Of a stretch of 9,407 bases of DNA, positions 5,656 to 9,407 are shown piece after piece (positions within the stretch are counted from its first letter, which is position 1; every line of letters begins with the position of its first letter). This DNA is from Deltaproteobacteria bacterium. GTDB taxonomy: Bacteria; Desulfobacterota; Dissulfuribacteria; Dissulfuribacterales; QOAL01. The notes under the pieces were generated by a model that saw only the letters and a program-made list of their open reading frames with translations, did no database searches and had not been told where the DNA came from. The translations under genes and the position numbers were made by a program. The stretch spans positions 1-9,407 of the forward strand of contig JALWJV010000386.1 of assembly GCA_026996955.1 (NCBI GenBank), given 5' to 3'.

Positions 5656-7024
5656 TTGAAATCCCCCCTCTGTAAAAACCGGTCTGGTAAAGGCCTGGAG
5701 GCACATACAGGGAACCCATGTCAGTGCGGCCAAACTGAAGAAAGTAGGGCGTATCTATTTCATTTCCGGCATCCTGTGCAGGTGATTGTTCTGTTAATCT
5801 GAAGTCATACTGGTCAGGGGCTGAAAAGAGGGGATTTTCAATGAGGTCTCCTGTACCAGTGGAGGGGCAGCCGGCATACTGAAGTCTTTCAAAGAGATAG
5901 GCCGAAGTGTCATCTTTGTCAAAATCGGATACTTCACCATTGGCATAAAGCAAATTATATGATGCATCCCGACAGTTTCCAACCATCATGCCCGTGCGGA
6001 CATTCCATGCAATGATGTTGTTTTGAACCAACACCGTGCCACCGGTGTCATCCCTAATTCCCGCGCCGATATTACCAGCGCCATTTGCCACAATGGTATT
6101 GTGCAGTATGGCAACATGAGTCCTGTTTTTGAAAGGCGATTTTTCAAGCCCGCAGCCAATCCCTACCCTGTAGTTGTTATATATCCAGTTGTTACTGATG
6201 CCGTAAGTGCCTGTTTTGCCCGCAGTTATGAAAATTCCAGCCCCGTGGTTAAAACTTATCCTGTTCTGAAACAGATCCAAAATAGGTAGTGTGCCTGAGG
6301 GTGATGCAGCAGCCACACCCGCAGTTAAATTTTGAGTAAATACATTATCCCAGGCAGTCATCCAGGTATTGTCTTCAATACGAACGCCAGCCTTGTTGTT
6401 TTTGAAAATGGCACTGTCAGCAAGGGTTACAGTGGTAAAGCATGGTGGAGCAGATTTGATGCTTATCCCACCCTGGCGGTTCAGGAATATCCGACTGCTT
6501 CGGATGTCCACCTCTGTTCTGTGGGTCATGGATTGACTGTCATATCCACCCTGAATCCTTATCCCTCCCTCTCCATTCAGGAAGATGCTTGTCTTTCGGA
6601 TACTCAGCAGCCTGCCCTCACGGATATCTATGCCCCCTGTACGGTTTGAGTGGATGAATGAGCTGTCAAGGTATATATGGGCCTGGGAAAATGCCCGGAT
6701 GCCACCTGTGCCATTATTGTATAGCCTGCATCTGCTGATACGAACCGGCTGGGAGCCACGTATGCTTATTCCAGCCCGGTTGTTGTGGTAGATATAATTG
6801 TCTTCAAAAATCACTGTAGTTTCCGCAGCATCAAATTTATATTGATCTGGCGGTTGCATTTCAGGCCTTTGGAGCTCACCGTACCATTGGCTATGTGCTT
6901 TAGGTTCTGTCCCCCTATGTATTGGTGTTTTGAGCAGGGATTCAGGAAGCCTGCTGCAGGCTGAACAAAAAAACAGAATGGCAAGCGTTGCCATGATTAT
7001 GGCTTTCTGCAAATAGTCATTCAT
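5639..7024 (-). CDS. Right-handed parallel beta-helix protein, probable lipoprotein
   Basis: A 461-residue exported protein built as a beta-solenoid. After an N-terminal hydrophobic segment (about 8-20) comes CSAC with a possible lipidated Cys23; the -3 residue is Cys instead of the usual Leu, so lipidation is likely but not certain. From about 70 to 350 there are roughly eleven coil repeats marked by asparagines followed by GGI/AGI motifs (RAGISI, TGGIRA, TGGIDI, EGGIRI, QGGISI, KAGVRI, TAGVAA, GAGIFI, RVGIGC, GAGIRD, RTGMMV). This is the pattern of PbH1/NosD-like helices. The C-terminus has NPLF...DFRL...SPAQDAG (397-420) and then DMGSLYVP, the usual closing block of secreted beta-helix proteins. 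Relatives include polysaccharide-active enzymes and structural scaffolds; no catalytic site is evident. A GAGG lies 11 bases before the ATG. It sits between the barrel gene (50-base gap) and the cytochrome, which it overlaps. Confidence 0.88.
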   Translation of the reverse strand: MNDYLQKAIIMATLAILFFCSACSRLPESLLKTPIHRGTEPKAHSQWYGELQRPEMQPPDQYKFDAAETTVIFEDNYIYHNNRAGISIRGSQPVRISRCRLYNNGTGGIRAFSQAHIYLDSSFIHSNRTGGIDIREGRLLSIRKTSIFLNGEGGIRIQGGYDSQSMTHRTEVDIRSSRIFLNRQGGISIKSAPPCFTTVTLADSAIFKNNKAGVRIEDNTWMTAWDNVFTQNLTAGVAAASPSGTLPILDLFQNRISFNHGAGIFITAGKTGTYGISNNWIYNNYRVGIGCGLEKSPFKNRTHVAILHNTIVANGAGNIGAGIRDDTGGTVLVQNNIIAWNVRTGMMVGNCRDASYNLLYANGEVSDFDKDDTSAYLFERLQYAGCPSTGTGDLIENPLFSAPDQYDFRLTEQSPAQDAGNEIDTPYFLQFGRTDMGSLYVPPGLYQTGFYRGGISNDSVQ

Positions 7025-7074
7025 TCTGTAAATTTCCTCAAATTGTCAGCCAACTATTCAAGATAAATAAAAAA

Positions 7075-8493
7075 TTAGAAAAATGCCTTGGAAATACCTG
7101 CAGAAAACACATAATCTTCTGCCCAGCCCTTGTCCGGTTTTATGGCCGGGATTTTTACACCAACTTCGAGCTTTAGTCCCTGGGAAACGATGAATTGCAG
7201 GCCGGGTGCCACAAAGAGTGTTGATGTGCTTTTTTCTGTAACTGTGAAATTTTCTGCTTCTTGCTTTATGCGAACCTTGCCTCTCCATCGGTATGCAAGC
7301 TCCAGGGATGTGAAAACAGTATGTTTGTAGGAATAAGAGAGGGCAGTTCCTATGTTAAATTCATCGCCTACGTTTTCTCCATCTGTAATCCTGTAGGAAA
7401 TGTTAACGTTAGTAATAAATGAGTTAAATGCGGTGGTAAATGCCAGACCCGGCGTATTATCAAAACTGCCTGAACCAAGAGGAATTGTCCTTGTCATGGA
7501 CTGATCACTGTCATGCGCGTGTTCGTTCCCTGTAGGAATGGAAAGCAGGTTGTATACAGAAAGACGCGTTTGCCTCTTTCCCCATAGTTGATATTTCAGC
7601 ATAACAATTGTATCTCCGATCCCGGACACATTCAAATTAGTTTCATCAAGGTTCATGGAAGGAGCGGATGGAAAGGGGGGAGTGAATGTACGGGCAGGAA
7701 GTTTTAGTTTTCTCCTGAAATATCTCCCAATGACACCTATTGATAAATTATCAGTGATGCCATACCGTAATCCGGCAATCCAAAGGTCTATTTTGACCTT
7801 CCGTTCCTCAGGAGGAAATAGGGCTTCAGGGTTGTCAAGCATGTCAGTAGTGATGGGGCCGTCCTGGGTCCAGAAACGGTACTGGGCATCCACGAGAAAC
7901 TTCCCCTTTGGAAGACAGAACCCTGAGATCCTTGTAAATGTAGGGTTGGTGAGTAGATTGTAGCGGGGAGGGAGTGCATTGTCGTAGCGATGCAGCCTTT
8001 TTTTAACATACTGAATCTGGTTTTGGGCGGCTTGTGAATGAGGAAAAAGAAGCAGCGTTCTTGAGTACTGATCCTCTGCGTCATCCAATCGGCCTTCTAA
8101 CCTGTAAACCTCGGCAAGGGATAGCATCGCCTCGTGCAGGACATCTTTTGACCCAGGACGCGTCATGAAGTAGTCGTTGGACATTACATCGGTAATGATC
8201 TCTTGGAATTTTATGGCAGCCTTGTCAAGTTCCCCGCGGTTACTGTAAACCTTTCCAAGGCGAAGTTTTGCTTCAAGAAGATCAGGGCATAGTGCCAGTG
8301 CCTCTTCAAAGAGTTCTATCTGCCTGTCACTATTGTCCCAGACCGCAATGCCATTGTTAATCAGTTTCCATGCCCTGTCGCAGGGATCCTGATTTTTGGC
8401 GCTGTGCGCTTGATTTAATGGTAGAATCAGTAAAATAAATAGCAGGAAAGCCAAACAGCACTTGAAAAACCCGCAGTCGTTGCTGTGATACAT
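7075..8493 (-). CDS. TPR plus outer-membrane beta-barrel protein (Phenol_MetA_deg-like barrel)
   Basis: A 472-residue exported protein with two parts. After a signal peptide (hydrophobic core about 13-26, cleavage near AHSA32) come about three TPR units at 36-165, including LRLGKVYSNRGELDKAAIKF and LAEVYRLEGRLDDAEDQY, probably a periplasmic docking domain. Residues from about 195 to 472 look like a beta-barrel: alternating strands, GLRYGITDNLSIGVIGRY (241-258), GDTIVMLKYQLW (293-304), SIPTGNE (318-324), IPLGSGSFD (337-345), and a terminal FF, the signature of outer-membrane barrels. These motifs resemble the MetA-pathway phenol-degradation/transporter barrel family. It is the first gene of the three-gene cluster. 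The ATG at 8493 is the only start before an in-frame stop upstream, yet its purine-rich GAGAG is almost touching the ATG, so translation initiation looks weak. The transported substrate is unknown. Confidence 0.85.
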   Translation of the reverse strand: MYHSNDCGFFKCCLAFLLFILLILPLNQAHSAKNQDPCDRAWKLINNGIAVWDNSDRQIELFEEALALCPDLLEAKLRLGKVYSNRGELDKAAIKFQEIITDVMSNDYFMTRPGSKDVLHEAMLSLAEVYRLEGRLDDAEDQYSRTLLLFPHSQAAQNQIQYVKKRLHRYDNALPPRYNLLTNPTFTRISGFCLPKGKFLVDAQYRFWTQDGPITTDMLDNPEALFPPEERKVKIDLWIAGLRYGITDNLSIGVIGRYFRRKLKLPARTFTPPFPSAPSMNLDETNLNVSGIGDTIVMLKYQLWGKRQTRLSVYNLLSIPTGNEHAHDSDQSMTRTIPLGSGSFDNTPGLAFTTAFNSFITNVNISYRITDGENVGDEFNIGTALSYSYKHTVFTSLELAYRWRGKVRIKQEAENFTVTEKSTSTLFVAPGLQFIVSQGLKLEVGVKIPAIKPDKGWAEDYVFSAGISKAFF

Positions 8494-8527
8494 ACTCTCA
8501 CAGTAAGCCTTTTATACATGTGGCCAT

Positions 8528-8541
8528 GCAAAAAGGCATCC
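8528..8541 (-). promoter_or_regulatory. Possible sigma-54 promoter of the barrel/beta-helix/cytochrome cluster
   Basis: On the minus strand GG (8541-8540) and GC (8529-8528) have the ten-base separation of -24/-12 promoters. The -12 side reads TTTTTGCA, matching TTGCA well, but the -24 side (GGATGC) matches the GGCACG consensus poorly. Transcription would start near 8516, 23 bases before the barrel ATG. A TATAAA at 8515-8510 lies just beyond and has no credible -35. Confidence 0.25.
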
Positions 8542-8614
8542 TCCCCAAAAAGTATTTGAGCCCATGTAAAATAGCAGGCAGGCAGTTCTTTAACCTACCG
8601 GAATATAACCACCA

Positions 8615-8638
8615 GCCAGAAGTCCCCCTCCGACTGGC
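8615..8638. repeat. Bulged hairpin in the coaE/barrel intergenic region
   Basis: GCCA (8615-8618) and GTC (8622-8624) pair with GAC (8632-8634) and TGGC (8635-8638), making seven pairs with a three-base GAA bulge and the loop CCCCTCC. It could be an RNA structure on either strand or a protein-binding site. There is no T run, so it is not an intrinsic terminator. I do not recognise it as a known riboswitch. Confidence 0.4.
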
Positions 8639-8654
8639 AGATGATATGGATATT

Positions 8655-8687
8655 GATTAGTCAGTAGATTAGATGGTCTTTTAATCT
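8655..8687. repeat. GATTAG direct repeats with an inverted copy upstream of coaE
   Basis: GATTAG occurs at 8655-8660 and again at 8667-8672, 12 bases apart. The second copy overlaps AGATTA (8666-8671), which is inverted as TAATCT at 8682-8687 around a ten-base spacer. The cluster lies just upstream of the AT-rich coaE promoter zone and could be an operator. The sequence is AT-rich and short, so chance is possible. Confidence 0.3.
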
Positions 8688-8700
8688 GGGAAACTATTAA

Positions 8701-8723
8701 TATAAAGTATAAATTGATACAAT
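8701..8723 (+). promoter_or_regulatory. AT-rich promoter zone of coaE
   Basis: Several -10-like hexamers crowd just before coaE: TATAAA at 8701-8706 and 8708-8713, and TACAAT at 8718-8723. None has a good -35 at the right distance. Use of the last would give a leaderless or nearly leaderless transcript, consistent with the missing ribosome binding site. Confidence 0.35.
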
Positions 8724-8727
8724 ACAA

Positions 8728-9405
8728 ATGGCATATACAAAAAAAGAACCTCCGATAGTAAGGCAGAGCTGGCCTCCTCTTTGTGTGGCCGTGACAGGTA
8801 TTCTTGGTTCCGGGAAAAGTACGGTCACAAGACTCCTTGCTCGGTTTGGTCTGGCTATTGTTGACTGTGATTCCCTTGCGCGTGATGTGACTTCTCCTGG
8901 CGGTGAGGCACTGGTGCGGTTGAAACGGGCATTGGGAGATCATATTTTAGGGCTTGATGGCACAATGAAAAGATCATTGGTGCTTGACATGATGCTTAGT
9001 GACCAACATGCCAGGCATGTCCTTGAGCAGGTAATTCATCCACTTGTTTTAAAGGCGCTTGATAAAGAGCTTAGCCAGCTTGCTTCAGACGGTGCAGGAG
9101 TAACGGTGGTGGAAGTCCCTCTGCTGTTTGAGGTGGGGTGGCATGCTTATTTTGACATAAACTGCCTTGTTGTTGCTCCTGAGCCACTTTGTATAAGTCG
9201 AATAATGAAGAGAAATGGGGTTGACAGGAAGACAGCAGAACAATGGATGAAACTGCAGATGCCATTGGAAGAAAAAGAGCCCCTGGCCGATTATATCATT
9301 CATAATGATGGAACTCTTGATGAGCTTCAGAGGCGTGTAGATAAATTTTATCATTACATCGTGCTTGGCAGTAAGGGGGGACTTAATGCTCAGGCATTGT
9401 CTTGA
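8728..9405 (+). CDS. coaE: Dephospho-CoA kinase
   Basis: A 225-residue cytoplasmic P-loop kinase for the last step of coenzyme A synthesis, phosphorylating the 3'-hydroxyl of dephospho-CoA with ATP. The Walker A motif is GILGSGKS (24-31). The family's VDCDSLAR block is at 45-52 and the LEQVIHPLV block at 99-107. VEVPLLFE lies at 128-135, RIMKRNGVD in the lid region at 158-166, and IHNDGTLDEL at 191-200. Length is slightly over the usual 200 because of about 17 extra N-terminal residues before the CVAVTG strand. The ATG at 8728 has no Shine-Dalgarno sequence, so an internal GTG nearer the P-loop cannot be excluded. The TGA stop is at 9403-9405, two bases before the window edge, so the gene is complete. 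It is divergent from the barrel gene, sharing a 234-base intergenic region. Confidence 0.95.
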   Translation: MAYTKKEPPIVRQSWPPLCVAVTGILGSGKSTVTRLLARFGLAIVDCDSLARDVTSPGGEALVRLKRALGDHILGLDGTMKRSLVLDMMLSDQHARHVLEQVIHPLVLKALDKELSQLASDGAGVTVVEVPLLFEVGWHAYFDINCLVVAPEPLCISRIMKRNGVDRKTAEQWMKLQMPLEEKEPLADYIIHNDGTLDELQRRVDKFYHYIVLGSKGGLNAQALS

Positions 9406-9407
9406 CT

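Noticed and set aside
5656..5733. 26-codon upstream extension of the cytochrome
   Set aside because: The extension would precede the signal peptide, lies inside the beta-helix gene, and lacks the strong ribosome binding site found at 5663-5670.
8494..8727. Cyclic-di-GMP riboswitch in the leader of the barrel gene
   Set aside because: Some GC-rich blocks and a GGTAGG are present, but the GEMM core motifs are not, and no second helix lines up.

Overview
The window looks like chromosome of a free-living Gram-negative anaerobe, most likely a Desulfobacterota (deltaproteobacterial) sulfate- or metal-reducer. This is inferred from the mix of a selenocysteine tRNA, a secreted 12-haem cytochrome next to an outer-membrane barrel, an exosortase (XrtA)-type exopolysaccharide gene pair and an iron-dependent alcohol dehydrogenase. 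No genus can be named from the sequence alone. Base composition is moderate, with AT-rich intergenic regions. No insertion sequence, phage gene or CRISPR array is visible.

Layout. (1) 72-2518, minus strand: the start of an exopolysaccharide operon, a Wzz/GNVR chain-length determinant followed by a CpsD-like tyrosine autokinase. They are joined by a TAATG stop/start overlap, and the operon probably continues leftward out of the window. (2) 2519-2783: an AT-rich divergent promoter region. (3) 2784-2881, plus strand: a complete tRNA-Sec (selC) with encoded CCA and anticodon TCA. (4) 2963-4144, minus: an iron-containing alcohol dehydrogenase of the BDH/YqhD type. (5) 4418-4696, plus: a 92-residue basic helix-turn-helix protein with a strong ribosome binding site and a palindromic leader. 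(6) 8493 to 4729, minus: a compact three-gene cluster encoding, in order, a TPR plus outer-membrane beta-barrel protein, a right-handed beta-helix probable lipoprotein, and a 12-haem c-type cytochrome. The last two overlap by 17 bases. (7) 8728-9405, plus: dephospho-CoA kinase (coaE), divergent from the barrel gene.

How the genes may work together. The chain-length protein and kinase control polymer length and export of a surface polysaccharide. The barrel/beta-helix/cytochrome cluster has the parts expected of an envelope complex: an outer-membrane pore with a periplasmic TPR docking domain, a rigid solenoid scaffold, and a dense haem wire. It is the most interesting system here and could be an unrecognised trans-envelope electron conduit or a redox-linked surface assembly. 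That is inference from gene content and not from any known characterised homologue. tRNA-Sec, the dehydrogenase, the HTH protein and coaE appear to be independent units.
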